A stretch of DNA of 43,516 bases, from contig JABHAA010000097.1 in the NCBI GenBank assembly GCA_018674495.1, forward strand, positions 1-43,516, given 5' to 3'. The DNA comes from Rhodospirillaceae bacterium (GTDB lineage: Bacteria > Pseudomonadota > Alphaproteobacteria > Rhodospirillales > UBA2165). Shown here piece after piece: positions 8,354 to 16,330 of this stretch. Below the pieces are notes generated by a model. The model saw nothing but the letters and a program-made list of their open reading frames with translations. It ran no database searches and was not told the DNA's origin. Made by a program: the position numbers and the translations under genes. Numbering within the stretch: position 1 is the first letter of the stretch; the number at the start of each line of letters is the position of its first letter.

Positions 8354-9334
8354 CTACTTGTAACGGCCCATTTTGACTGCTTTTCCCGCAACTTCAAAAT
8401 CCGCGTTGGTCGCCTTAAACCAAGTGGCGTAGTCTGCCGGTCCCTTATAGACCAGCGACGTGCCTTTGGCGGCCATGCTTTTCTTGAACTTCTCGTTCTC
8501 GGTCGCTTTTTTGAATACGCCGGCCCAATGATTGATCTTATCCATGGGTGTGCCTTTCGGCGCAACAACGCCGCGGGTTAGCGAGAAATTCATGTTAACG
8601 CCCAATTCCTTCAAGGTGGGAAGGTCGGGAAGCAAGTTGCTGCGCTTATCCGCCGCGATGGCAAAGGCTTTCAATTTACCGTCTTTGCGCTGGGTGCGCG
8701 CCGCCGCCATGTTGATGCCGCCCAAATCAATGGACTTGTTCAACAGACCGGTAATGCGCCCCGCCGTGCCGCCTTGGAACGGAACGTACTTGAAAGTCGT
8801 TCCGGTTTTGGCGCCCAAAAGTATCCATAAAAAATGACTGGTTGCGCCCATGGAAACGCCGGTCGGGATTTTACCGGGAGCCGCCTTTGCCGCCGCCAAC
8901 ATACCTTTGAGGTCATTGTATTTGACGTGTCCGCCAGCGCCGATGATTTCCGGCGTATCCGTCACCATGGCAACCGTATCAAAACCATCCCAGTTGAAGC
9001 TGGTGACTTCATTGATATAGCTCACAAGTATGCTCTGATGTACCGCGAACAATGTGCAGCCGTCGGCTTTGGCTTTGAAAGCTGCTTTCGCGCCCTTGGT
9101 GCCGCCCGCACCAGGCATGGTGACCACTTTCAATGCCGGTTTGACACCAGTGGCATTGATTGATTTTTCGAAGACGCCAAAAATGACCGCGGTACCGCCG
9201 CCTGGGCCCCATGGAACGATCAGTTTGGCCGTGCTGCAAGCGAAGCTTGGCGCCGCGTGAGCATCTGTTGTTGCCGCCATTGCGCCAGCAAGCGCGACGC
9301 CGCCGACCAAAGATAATACAATTGCTTTCTTCAT
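8354..9334 (-). CDS. tctC: Tripartite tricarboxylate transporter substrate-binding protein TctC (Bug family)
   Basis: 326 residues. Signal peptide of about 27 residues (MKKAIVLSLVGGVALAGAMA, then ATTDAHA) for export to the periplasm. The mature protein begins with the Bug-type element 'LIVPWGPGGGTA' and contains 'MPGAGGTKGAKAAF' and 'GATSHFLW', which form the carboxylate-binding cleft in this family. It delivers substrate to TctBA. A good GGGAGG sits 8-10 bases before ATG 9334. As first gene, its upstream region (9335-9729) should carry the operon promoter. Confidence 0.94.
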   Translation of the reverse strand: MKKAIVLSLVGGVALAGAMAATTDAHAAPSFACSTAKLIVPWGPGGGTAVIFGVFEKSINATGVKPALKVVTMPGAGGTKGAKAAFKAKADGCTLFAVHQSILVSYINEVTSFNWDGFDTVAMVTDTPEIIGAGGHVKYNDLKGMLAAAKAAPGKIPTGVSMGATSHFLWILLGAKTGTTFKYVPFQGGTAGRITGLLNKSIDLGGINMAAARTQRKDGKLKAFAIAADKRSNLLPDLPTLKELGVNMNFSLTRGVVAPKGTPMDKINHWAGVFKKATENEKFKKSMAAKGTSLVYKGPADYATWFKATNADFEVAGKAVKMGRYK

Positions 9335-9729
9335 AAAATAATTCCTCCCGGGAATCGTAAATACGAGTTAAACCTGAACATATCCGCTCAATTCGAACAG
9401 CGGCATAATGCCCGTATTATCTAGATTGGTGCGAAATTGCCAACAACTAATCGAAACCTTTCCGGTAAGGTCTGGTGTTGGGCTTATGTCATTGCAAAAC
9501 TCTTGCCTCATGTCAGCGAACCATGATTCCGTCAATTTGATATTGATGATGACAGGGGCGGAGGCGGGCTTGGCCGGACGGCCTGAGGCGGAATGAGGAT
9601 GCCTAAACACACTTCAAATCTAGAATTTAAAAAGCGGAGATCCCTGTCCGCAATTTCAATAGCAGCTTCTGGCCCAAGCTGTGTATAAACACTTTCTGAT
9701 TATTTGCCGTCACGCGTCCGAGCGTTTCA
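9335..9729. other. Intergenic region upstream of tctC
   Basis: About 395 bases with no convincing gene. Frames of 60-80 codons exist on both strands but lack ribosome sites, family motifs and codon character. The right part should carry the tctCBA promoter (minus strand). I see no clear operator palindrome and no convincing -35/-10 pair. Confidence 0.5.
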
Positions 9730-9960
9730 CTAACTGCGGACGATGGATTTGATTTTGCCGCGAGGTTGGTTGGACAGCCGGGCAATTTCATTATCTTGCT
9801 CCTTGATCGCCGTATGGGCCAGATCGAGAAGTTGGTCGCCAAAGGATTGGTCGAGGCTACCCATGGGCACCCGCCGGTTTGAAGTTATCGCCCCATCCTC
9901 ATAGGTCACGTTGAACATAATGAATGTGGCGCCTTTGCCTTTGCTATTTTTTCGAGCCAT
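9730..9960 (-). CDS. Small conserved-looking hypothetical protein
   Basis: 76 residues, starting 'MARKNSKGKGATFIMFNVTYEDG' after an AGAAAG purine run. It begins basic, then has a short beta-like segment and a helical middle ('LDQSFGDQLLDLAHTAIKEQDNEIARL') that could form a coiled coil, and ends basic. No membrane segment or signal peptide. I do not recognise the family. Coding is supported by amphipathic composition, a good start and its neat position between a terminator and an intergenic region. Longer upstream starts on the same frame are less likely, being without a ribosome site. Confidence 0.6.
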   Translation of the reverse strand: MARKNSKGKGATFIMFNVTYEDGAITSNRRVPMGSLDQSFGDQLLDLAHTAIKEQDNEIARLSNQPRGKIKSIVRS

Positions 9961-10024
9961 AATTTTTCTTTCTGAAACGAGACATATCGCTTCCAGGCAG
10001 GACGCCGAAACCAATTGTAATGGA

Positions 10025-10052
10025 AGAAAGGCTCGCCAAAGCGAGCCTTTCT
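10025..10052 (-). terminator. Intrinsic terminator after the cold-shock gene
   Basis: A perfect 12-bp stem (AGAAAGGCTCGC paired with GCGAGCCTTTCT) around a 4-base loop, 21 bases downstream of the cspA stop on the minus strand. The stem ends in a T-rich stretch when read in the cspA direction (CCTTTCTTCC). Its symmetric arms would also stop transcription coming from the other side. It separates cspA from the small gene at 9730-9960. Confidence 0.85.
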
Positions 10053-10072
10053 CTCACTATACCGTTTCAGCG

Positions 10073-10282
10073 TTAATCTACGACGCTCAAATTTTCGGCG
10101 GACGATTTACCGTTCTGCCCAGGCTGAAGATCATAAGTCACTTTCTGACCTTCATTTAGACCGGTAAGCCCCGCGCGCTCGACGGCTGAAATATGAACGA
10201 ATGCGTCTTTCGAGCCATCTTCAGGCTCGATGAAACCAAAACCCTTGGCCGGGTTGAACCATTTTACAGTACCAGTAGTCAT
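10073..10282 (-). CDS. cspA: Cold-shock protein (CspA family)
   Basis: 69 residues, the standard CSD length. It carries both nucleic-acid-binding motifs: RNP1 'KGFGFIEPEDG' and RNP2 'DAFVHISAVERAG', after the classic start 'MTTGTVKWFNPAKG'. It binds single-stranded nucleic acid and acts as an RNA chaperone in the cytoplasm. ATG 10282 is preceded by GAGGAT at the right spacing. A long leader before the next upstream feature is compatible with a structured cold-shock 5' UTR, but I cannot show the fold. A perfect-stem terminator follows. Confidence 0.97.
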   Translation of the reverse strand: MTTGTVKWFNPAKGFGFIEPEDGSKDAFVHISAVERAGLTGLNEGQKVTYDLQPGQNGKSSAENLSVVD

Positions 10283-10712
10283 AGCTAAATCCTCTAACAG
10301 AAGTAAGTATTTGCGCATCACACCATGCGACGGCGCGGTCAATTTAACGCTCACATTGTCAGGGGATAACTAAGCTAAACGGGATACCGATTATCTAAGT
10401 AACGCAAATCGAATGCAACACGTATAGGCGATACGTAGTTTAAATTGGGGAAATGTCAATCGCTCGCATGGTTGGGCGCTCCCTTTGTTGCCACGTATAG
10501 TGAAGCCGAATGCCCCCCGAAGGTATCGCAAAGCACAAAAAAGCCGCTTCGGTGGGTCACGAATGTCTGCTGTTCGGCACCCAGGAAACTGACATTCAGA
10601 GGTTTTGCGGGAAGAACTGCTTCTGATTTTTTCTAGACAGTGGCAGGTTTCGCCTGAGCGATTGCCACGGGGCTAACTTTCCCTAGAAAAGCGTCCAATA
10701 AGAACGCCCTCG
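10283..10712. other. Intergenic region: cspA promoter/leader and degenerate sequence
   Basis: About 430 bases without a convincing gene. The left 100 bases should hold the cspA leader and promoter; TTGACC at about 10338 on the minus strand is a possible -35, but the -10 is poor. The stretch at about 10540-10600 (an element like TGTCTGCTGTTCGGCACCCA followed by GACATTC) resembles worn non-coding sequence seen near decayed cyclase genes in alphaproteobacteria; this is an impression, not a database match. Confidence 0.4.
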
Positions 10713-11405
10713 GGGAAGCACATCGGAAATTACGCCGTCCAGCCCAAACTTGCGGCCATATTGGCTGCCGATGTCGCTGGCTACACCCACCAGATGGAGG
10801 AGAACACCTATGGTACGGTAGCCCCCTGGTAGGCTGCTCGTGAAGAGGTGATCAAACCAAATATCGCCGACTTTTCCGGCATCATCGTCCATCTGACTGG
10901 AGATGGATTTCTAGTCGATTCCCCAACAGTCCAGGACGCGGTCAAATGCGCTATCACCTTGCAAGATGAATTGGCTTCCTGCGGCTTAGATTTCCGCATG
11001 GGTGTCAACGTGGGCGATATTGTCGATGACGGCGAAGACATCCACGGTGAAGGAGAGAATGTGGTAGCCGGCCTGGAAGGGTTGGCCGAACCAAGCAGCA
11101 TCGTCATATCTGCTGATGTCTATAACCAGGTGAAAAACCGCGTCGATGCCGAATACAAGGATAAGGGAGCACAGAAAGTAAAAACGTCAATGACCCAGTC
11201 CAAGCTTATGTAGTGAAGGTTAAAACTGTTCCTATATCAACAGCGGCGAGCGTCGCGATGCCCGACAAGCCATCCATCGCCACCCTGCCCTTCGATAACC
11301 TTTCAGGTGATGAAGAGCAGGAGTATTTTTTTGGCGGTATCACTTAAGACATCATCACTGCTCATTCAATCATTCGACAATTCTTCGTCATCGTTTCCAG
11401 GGGCG
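10713..11405 (+). pseudogene. Degraded class III adenylate/guanylate cyclase (cyclase-TPR type)
   Basis: Conceptual translation recovers a class III nucleotide cyclase domain: 'PKLAAILAADVAGYTHQMEE', then 'IADFSGIIVHLTGDGFLVDS', 'DFRMGVNVGDIVDDGEDIHG' and 'AGLEGLAEPSSIVISADVYN'. After that comes the linker typical of cyclase-TPR proteins, 'KPSIATLPFDNLSGDEEQEY' followed by FFGGIT. It is broken three times. There is an in-frame TAG at 10830-10832 where the family has a basic residue, and a missing A in the run at 11180-11184 that shifts frame. A TAA at 11345-11347 falls exactly where the family has Glu in 'GIT-E-DIITA'. Homology stops at about 11405, so the TPR half is gone. No start codon remains at the expected place. 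It is not a working enzyme. Confidence 0.9.
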
Positions 11406-11436
11406 ATTCTGTACCCATAGCCTATGGTAGACGGGA

Positions 11437-12279
11437 TTATTTTCCAATTCTTAAAATTGGTTTTCCGGTTTCCGTATTTAATATCTGAATCGAATTGGCA
11501 TTCAAATACATCCAGATTTTTGCGCCGCCAAACCTGGGCGGCTTCACGAAACGAGAAGAGCCTTCAACGACCCAGATCAGCGACTTTTCCCTGGCTTTCA
11601 GGGCACGCGCCTGTTGAATATTGCTCTTGATTCTGAACCCCAAAGAACTGACGGAAAATCCGGATAGCCGATTGGGTTCGGTTTTCCATTTGTACGTTCC
11701 TCTGCACATTCTTCGACGGTCGGGCGGGCCGATTTTATAGCGGTCATGATGAATATTGAAAAAAAAGGAACGATCAAATGTCATATTCCGGAATAAGCAT
11801 TGTTTGTAGAATTTGGATTCTCCGCGCTCACTAAGCCGATACCAATTTGCGCTTTTTGGGATGGATTTTCGCAATCTAGGAAAATCGTTTTTCACGAAAT
11901 CGGTACCGTTAATTTTGACTCTGATGGTTTCGCTTCCGTGCGAGCTATCTATATCAAAGAAAAATCGAAAGTACTCGTTGTCGGCGTTATATCGTAGCCT
12001 CGCGGGCCAGTATAATTTGGTTTTCCCCCCGTCAAATGCGCTGCACTTGCCTTTGAGCCGGTTCAATCGCTGGCGGTATTCCGAACGGGTTTCATATTCG
12101 CCGCGGCGCGGATTTTGCGCAGCCGATTTTTTACAATCCTGCCGGGCTATATAAAAATTGGCAAGCGGTCCATCGAATAATCCTATGGAAATCGACGTCA
12201 TTAACTTTTTGCCACTTGCAACATTGGATGAAAATAAAAAGGCGAACAAAAATAACAGCGGGATACTATTTTTCGACAT
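11437..12279 (-). CDS. Orphan secreted hypothetical protein (AT-rich island, second gene)
   Basis: 280 residues from ATG 12279 (ATG 12294 would add 5). An N-terminal signal peptide ('MSKNSIPLLFLFAFLFSSNVA') is followed by a soluble, Lys/Arg- and aromatic-rich domain with several cysteines. There is a charged 'YETRSEYRQRLNRLKGKCSAF' segment and later beta-rich stretches. No family recognised. Base composition is clearly more AT-rich than the flanking genes. It overlaps the end of the upstream gene by 14 bases, so the two are probably translated together. Its 3' end lies right beside the cyclase remnant. Likely an acquired or fast-evolving periplasmic protein pair. Confidence 0.7.
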   Translation of the reverse strand: MSKNSIPLLFLFAFLFSSNVASGKKLMTSISIGLFDGPLANFYIARQDCKKSAAQNPRRGEYETRSEYRQRLNRLKGKCSAFDGGKTKLYWPARLRYNADNEYFRFFFDIDSSHGSETIRVKINGTDFVKNDFPRLRKSIPKSANWYRLSERGESKFYKQCLFRNMTFDRSFFFNIHHDRYKIGPPDRRRMCRGTYKWKTEPNRLSGFSVSSLGFRIKSNIQQARALKAREKSLIWVVEGSSRFVKPPRFGGAKIWMYLNANSIQILNTETGKPILRIGK

Positions 12280-12886
12280 ATATAATTTTTCCATTTAGCC
12301 GGACTTCGGCCAATGTCAGATTAAACGTCTGGTAGTTCGGCGATAAGCGTAATTGCGTCGATACATCGAAATGATTGGGAAACGTTTCGACTTCGCGAAT
12401 CGTATCGGGGCCTAAACGAGCGGCAAAATCTATCACTCCGCTTCCCTTGCCCATCGATCGAACTCTCGCGACATTTACCGGGTAGGACATTTGGAAATGC
12501 ACGATGGTATTCGGCCAATCGATAGATATTCTCTGCGGCCTTGAGACCAGCGTAACACCTGATGTCCTAAATGAGTTCAGAGTTCTCCGTGCATTCGAAA
12601 CGCGAAGATCATGGGCTTCAAGGGTTTCAAACCTCTTTCTTTCCGATTCCAATTCATTGAGAAGCCGTTTGAATTGAATTTCGAATTGCTCGAATTGAAA
12701 TTCACGACCAGTCTCATTGACGCGCACGTAGGAATTTTGGCCGACCGCCGGATTTTGTACACCAAAAGCAAATACAATTATTCCAATAAAGCAAAAAATT
12801 ACCCGCAATTTTGTACGCAACGCGATACCTCTCACTCTCTTGGTCTGCTCCAGATTAAATACTTCGAATGCAAAATAATAATTCAA
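12266..12886 (-). CDS. Orphan secreted hypothetical protein (AT-rich island, first gene)
   Basis: 206 residues if started at ATG 12886. A hydrophobic segment (VIFCFIGIIVFAFGV, ending near AVGQ) about 30 residues in would be a signal peptide, suggesting the true start is further in, such as GTG at 12835. Next is a charged helical region with coiled-coil character ('EQFEIQFKRLLNELESERKR'), then a beta-rich C-terminal half ('TIVHFQMSYPVNVARV'). No family recognised. It is co-directional and overlapping with the gene at 11437-12279, and shares its unusual AT content and periplasmic destination, so the two may act together. The start is uncertain. Confidence 0.65.
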   Translation of the reverse strand: MNYYFAFEVFNLEQTKRVRGIALRTKLRVIFCFIGIIVFAFGVQNPAVGQNSYVRVNETGREFQFEQFEIQFKRLLNELESERKRFETLEAHDLRVSNARRTLNSFRTSGVTLVSRPQRISIDWPNTIVHFQMSYPVNVARVRSMGKGSGVIDFAARLGPDTIREVETFPNHFDVSTQLRLSPNYQTFNLTLAEVRLNGKIIYVEK

Positions 12887-13083
12887 TACAGCCGAAATAT
12901 TCTTTTGCTGATTGGCCTAATATTCAAGCCTCCTGCTGATAGGCCGCCAAAGTAAAATGTGAGCGCGAGGAGCGCAAGGGCCGCCAGTGTCCGCCGCAAG
13001 GCCCTGGACCTCCCGCTTTGAAAATGTCTGTTCGGATTTCTGTCCCAGATTTCCGACGTCACTGATACCACGTGGGAAAGCTT

Positions 13084-13118
13084 GCACTGATCCATGGCCA
13101 GCGGCCATGCATCAGTGC
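13084..13118. repeat. Long near-perfect hairpin (palindromic element)
   Basis: Two 16-base arms (left GCACTGATCCATGGCC, right GGCCATGCATCAGTGC) are separated by AGC and pair at 15 of 16 positions, with one C-C mismatch. It lies 55 bases beyond the stop of the UGSC selenoprotein gene. There is no T-tract on either side, so a classical intrinsic terminator is unlikely. A REP/BIME-like unit or an mRNA-end stabilising hairpin would fit. Confidence 0.75.
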
Positions 13119-13172
13119 CGCACAAATTGCCCGGACGCGTAGGCTAAAGGCTGACCTCCAGGCGCGTCAATA

Positions 13173-14876
13173 TTACGTCTTCTTTGGCACCGGCATGCGG
13201 ATTTTCTTCGATACGGCTCCGCCATAATTTCCGAACTGGCCGGCGATGAAACTGCGATTACGGTTGGGGGCGCCGCAGACAACGATGTGCAACTCATCTG
13301 GGTCGTGCAACACCGGAACCAGGCGTTCGGGATCGCCGCTCAAGGCGAAGCGCTCTGACAAGGCACCTTTCTTAACCGATGCGGCGAGATTGTATCCTTC
13401 ACTGATGCGCGCAAGCTGCTCGTCGAACTGCTTCGCCGGTATCAGCGCGTGATCATAAATCCATTGTTTCACATCGGCCTTGGAATAGCCCTCCTTAGCT
13501 AGAATTCCCGACACCAGCGGTGTTAGGCCAAGCACAGGGGCAACGCGCCCGCCAAAGCGCTCCATGGCTACGAGCAGGCTGCCGCCAAGCTCGCGAGCAA
13601 CCTCGCGGGCGATAACGCGGAGGTGGTTCTCGGCTGGATCCTGGGTCAGGAAGCTATGGGTGATGGAATCCACGCCCATGATAGTGACCACGTTCGCACC
13701 GCCCGCAAATCCGCGATCAACGCTCAAGGGCGACCAGGGACTTTCCGCCTCGGCTTCGGCCAGCACGGGGTAGTAGTTGCGACCGAAGGTGGCCATATCC
13801 GCCTCGCCGATCCGGTACCCGGCGATATTGACCATGAGTAGACGGAGGAAACGGCTGACGGTGATGTTGGCCCGCGCTTCGGGCCTGAGCACCCCCTGCC
13901 CGGAATTGAAGCCGAGCTGTTTGCCGATTGGGCCGTTGAGGATGATGAGCGGCGTGATCCCGGCGGTGCTGCCGACATTTTCAATGCCGAACCCGGGATC
14001 GACCGCCGCCTCGGCAATGGCAAGTAACACCGGCATGAATTGGGGACGGCAGCCGGCCATGGCCCCGTTTACCGCCACCTTCCAGACCGTCGCGGGCAAG
14101 CGTGTCGGCGGCAAGAGGCCGATCACTTCTCCTCCGGATCGGTCGGTACATGCGAGAAATGCATCGACGGTTTCGAGCGTGGGCGGAACGATCGGCAACC
14201 CGTCGGACCAGATATGCTCCTGGAAATGCTCGTTTACTTCTTCAAGATTTCCTTGGAAGACAATTGCCCTTGGACCGACTGTCGCCGCCTTGGCGGACAC
14301 CGCTTCAACCTTTGGGGAGTGGGTCAGCAGGGATACCAGTTCATCCACCAGGGGCAGCGACGTCTCAAAGATCTCGTCGCGCGTTTGGGCGCCAATGTTT
14401 GGCAGCGGGTATTCCACAAGCCGCATCGCGGAAAGACCGCCGGCACGCGCAACCAGGTCAGCAGATTTTTTGAACCCCTCGCACACGACGGCGACCGCCG
14501 GCACACCGGCTTCTTCGAGCCAGATTGTCGCCCGCGACACGGCGGGCGCGCAGGTGCCTCAACAGCCAGCAGCGATGATAGCTCCGTCTATGCCATGCTG
14601 GCGGGCCAGGTCCGCAATACTTGCGTCCGGATGGTCGCCCCAGCTAAGACCCTGCCCAGGCTCCATCTCGACGAACTCCAGATCGGAATAAAGCGCGCCA
14701 AGATGCTGGGCAATTGCGCGCAGCGCAGTATCTCCGTTGGCGAATACCGTCCAGACCAGACCGATCTTCTTGCCAGCCAGGCTATCGAGCGGCTCTGCGC
14801 AAACGGTTTCGTTTTTGCTGATCGAAGCATCGCTGGCGTCTCCGATTGGGCTCACGACTTCGTAGTTCGATATCAT
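13173..14876 (-). CDS. UGSC-family selenoprotein (Sec encoded by TGA 14559-14561)
   Basis: 567 residues, with selenocysteine at residue 106 read from an in-frame TGA. The motif is Gly-Cys-Sec-Gly-Thr-Cys, the redox centre of the UGSC family, in which U is Sec or Cys. The N-terminal domain (about 1-190) has an alpha/beta fold: 'KIGLVWTVFANGDTALRAIA', 'IDGAIIAAGC', then 'AVVCEGFKKSADLVA' after the Sec. The C-terminal domain (about 210-567) begins 'WSDGLPIVPPTLETV' and contains 'MAGCRPQFMPVLLAIAEA' and 'ILNGPIGKQLGFNSGQGVLR', a conserved module often encoded with UGSC proteins. The frame is open on both sides of the TGA, and homology is continuous across it. A SECIS-like hairpin follows the TGA. 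ATG 14876 is chosen because GAGG lies 8 bases upstream; ATG 14900 lacks a ribosome site. An oxidoreductase role is inferred; the substrate is unknown. A gene caller would split it at 14559. Confidence 0.92.
14529..14548 (-). promoter_or_regulatory. Bacterial SECIS-like hairpin of the UGSC selenoprotein
   Basis: On the coding strand, a 7-bp GC stem (CGCCCGC/GCGGGCG) closes a 6-base loop CGUGUC. The loop begins 17 nucleotides after the UGA, and the second loop base is G. Known bacterial SECIS elements have a short stem, a small apical loop with G in its first two positions, and roughly 16-37 nucleotides between UGA and loop; this fits. It would recruit SelB with Sec-tRNA. The AhpD-like selenoprotein hairpin has the same CGUG loop start. 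Confidence 0.8.
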
Positions 14877-15273
14877 CCTGTTGTCCTCATTGGTGCGCAT
14901 CTATTGGCGGCTATTCTATGGAATGCCAGTCCATTTGCAATTTTTTCCGTGCCTACTATATATACCTTCTGCTCTGGATCATTCGTGAATAGGATGCACC
15001 GAAAACCACCCGCAAGCTGGGCGGTGATAGGCGCTGTTTGGTGGTCGCGATATCGCTCTAAATAGCGAAAAATAACCGGTATGTTCCGTAAAGAACCGTT
15101 AGGAATAGTAATGAAACGGTATGGTCGATTTTTCCGAATTATGTCGCGCGAAGTTTTTAAATCATACCCGTATAACGGCAAGCATCCCATCTTCCGCCAA
15201 ATTAGGCCCATGAGCCTTGCGGCAGGCACTGGGCACTATTAGATTCCGAAACAAGACTTAAAAGGGGGGTATT
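14877..15273. other. Divergent intergenic region between UGSC and LLM genes
   Basis: About 397 bases between two divergently transcribed oxidoreductase genes, so it should hold both promoters. It is more AT-rich than its flanks. A TATATATA run near 14957-14964 could serve as the minus-strand -10, and TATAAC at about 15172 as a plus-strand -10; neither has a good -35. Small palindromes such as GCGATATCGC near 15048 may be operator sites. A 118-codon frame on the minus strand crosses this region but lacks a ribosome site and a recognisable family. Confidence 0.4.
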
Positions 15274-16323
15274 TTGGAATTCGGTATACAATTTTTTCCC
15301 GATGTCGGGCCCGACCTAATACCGGCGGACCAGTATTGGAGCGAAGCGCTTGATCTGACCGAACTCTGCGAGGGGCTCGGTTTTACCCATACACGTACGG
15401 TGGAACATTACTTCCATCACTATGGCGGCTACAGCGCCAATCCATTGTTGTTCCTCGCCTCTGCGGCCCAGCGGACCAAAACCATGCGTCTGGTTACCGG
15501 CGCCATCCTGCCGATTTTCAACAACCCTTTGAAGATTGCCGCCGAGATCGGCGAGGTCGATGCCCTTTCCGGCGGGCGCCTGGAAGTAGGCTTTGCGCGT
15601 GCCTTTTTGCCGCACGAATTCCGCGTCTTCGGGCGCAGCCTCGACGAAAGCCGGGCGCGCTTCAACGAAGGAATGGAACAGGTGCGCCGGTTATTGGAAG
15701 AAGAAAATGTGAGCAGCGATGGTGAATTCCACAGCTTCCAAAACGTCACTTCCCTGCCCCGCCCAACGCAGAAACCGAGGCCGCCCTTTTGGGTAGCGAC
15801 CTCGTCCAGCCTGGAAACCTTCGTTGCCGCCGGCCAGGGCGGGCACGGTGTCATGACAATCCCGCGCAAGCCGGAACTAACCCGGGAATGGCTCACCACC
15901 TACCGGCAGAACTGGAAGGACGCCGGCCACGTAGGCAATGGCCGAGTCATGTACGCGACCCACATGTACTGCGCGCCTACCACAGAACAAGCGCGCAACG
16001 AGGCCGGACCGCACCTGGAACAATATTTCAAGGCCCTCGGCGAAGCCACAAAAGATTGGATGGAGGTCACTTCCAAGGATTATCCCAACCATCCGGCCAT
16101 GGTGACCGAGGCAACGACGCGCTCGATCAAGGAAATGATGGAAGGCAATGCCATCTGGGTCGGCTCGCCCGAGCACATCATCGAATGTATCGAGACCTAT
16201 CAGGCTGGTGTCGGTGCCATAGACAGCGCATCGATCCAGGCCAATTTCCACACACTGAGCCTGGATCAGGCGTCGGCTTCATTGCGCTTATTCGCGGAGC
16301 ATGTCATGCCGCGTTTCATATAA
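15274..16323 (+). CDS. LLM-class flavin-dependent oxidoreductase (bacterial luciferase-like)
   Basis: 349 residues. The luciferase-like monooxygenase fold is shown by the start 'MEFGIQFFPDVGPD', 'HTRTVEHYFHHYGGYSANPL', 'RLVTGAILPIFNNPLKIAAE' and 'DALSGGRLEVGFARAF', followed by 'PHEFRVFGRSLDESRARF'. It should bind reduced FMN and oxidise an organic substrate with O2; the substrate is not evident. The start is TTG 15274, preceded by AGGGGGGT at ideal spacing; no ATG fits the family N terminus. Divergent from the UGSC selenoprotein, so the two may be co-regulated. Convergent with the gene at 16331-16765 (7 bases between stops). Confidence 0.93.
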   Translation: MEFGIQFFPDVGPDLIPADQYWSEALDLTELCEGLGFTHTRTVEHYFHHYGGYSANPLLFLASAAQRTKTMRLVTGAILPIFNNPLKIAAEIGEVDALSGGRLEVGFARAFLPHEFRVFGRSLDESRARFNEGMEQVRRLLEEENVSSDGEFHSFQNVTSLPRPTQKPRPPFWVATSSSLETFVAAGQGGHGVMTIPRKPELTREWLTTYRQNWKDAGHVGNGRVMYATHMYCAPTTEQARNEAGPHLEQYFKALGEATKDWMEVTSKDYPNHPAMVTEATTRSIKEMMEGNAIWVGSPEHIIECIETYQAGVGAIDSASIQANFHTLSLDQASASLRLFAEHVMPRFI

Positions 16324-16330
16324 ATTTGCT

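Noticed and set aside
12883..13125. 80-codon minus-strand frame with a hydrophobic segment ('LAALALLALTFYFGGLSAGG')
   Set aside because: No ribosome site or family match, and it runs through the long hairpin at 13084-13118. It could be a decayed gene end, but the evidence is too thin.
14559..14900. A separate ~113-residue gene ending at TGA 14559
   Set aside because: The TGA lies in the middle of the Cys-Sec-Gly-Thr-Cys motif and the frame continues for 461 codons. It is the N-terminal part of the UGSC selenoprotein.
13777..15065. Long plus-strand frames (300-340 codons) opposite the UGSC gene
   Set aside because: These are antisense shadows in high-GC coding sequence; their translations are Arg/Ser/Pro-rich with no family pattern.
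14873..15229. 118-codon frame on the minus strand between the UGSC and LLM genes
   Set aside because: No ribosome site, no recognisable motif, and it overlaps the start of the UGSC gene in another frame. Better explained as a chance opening in a promoter region.
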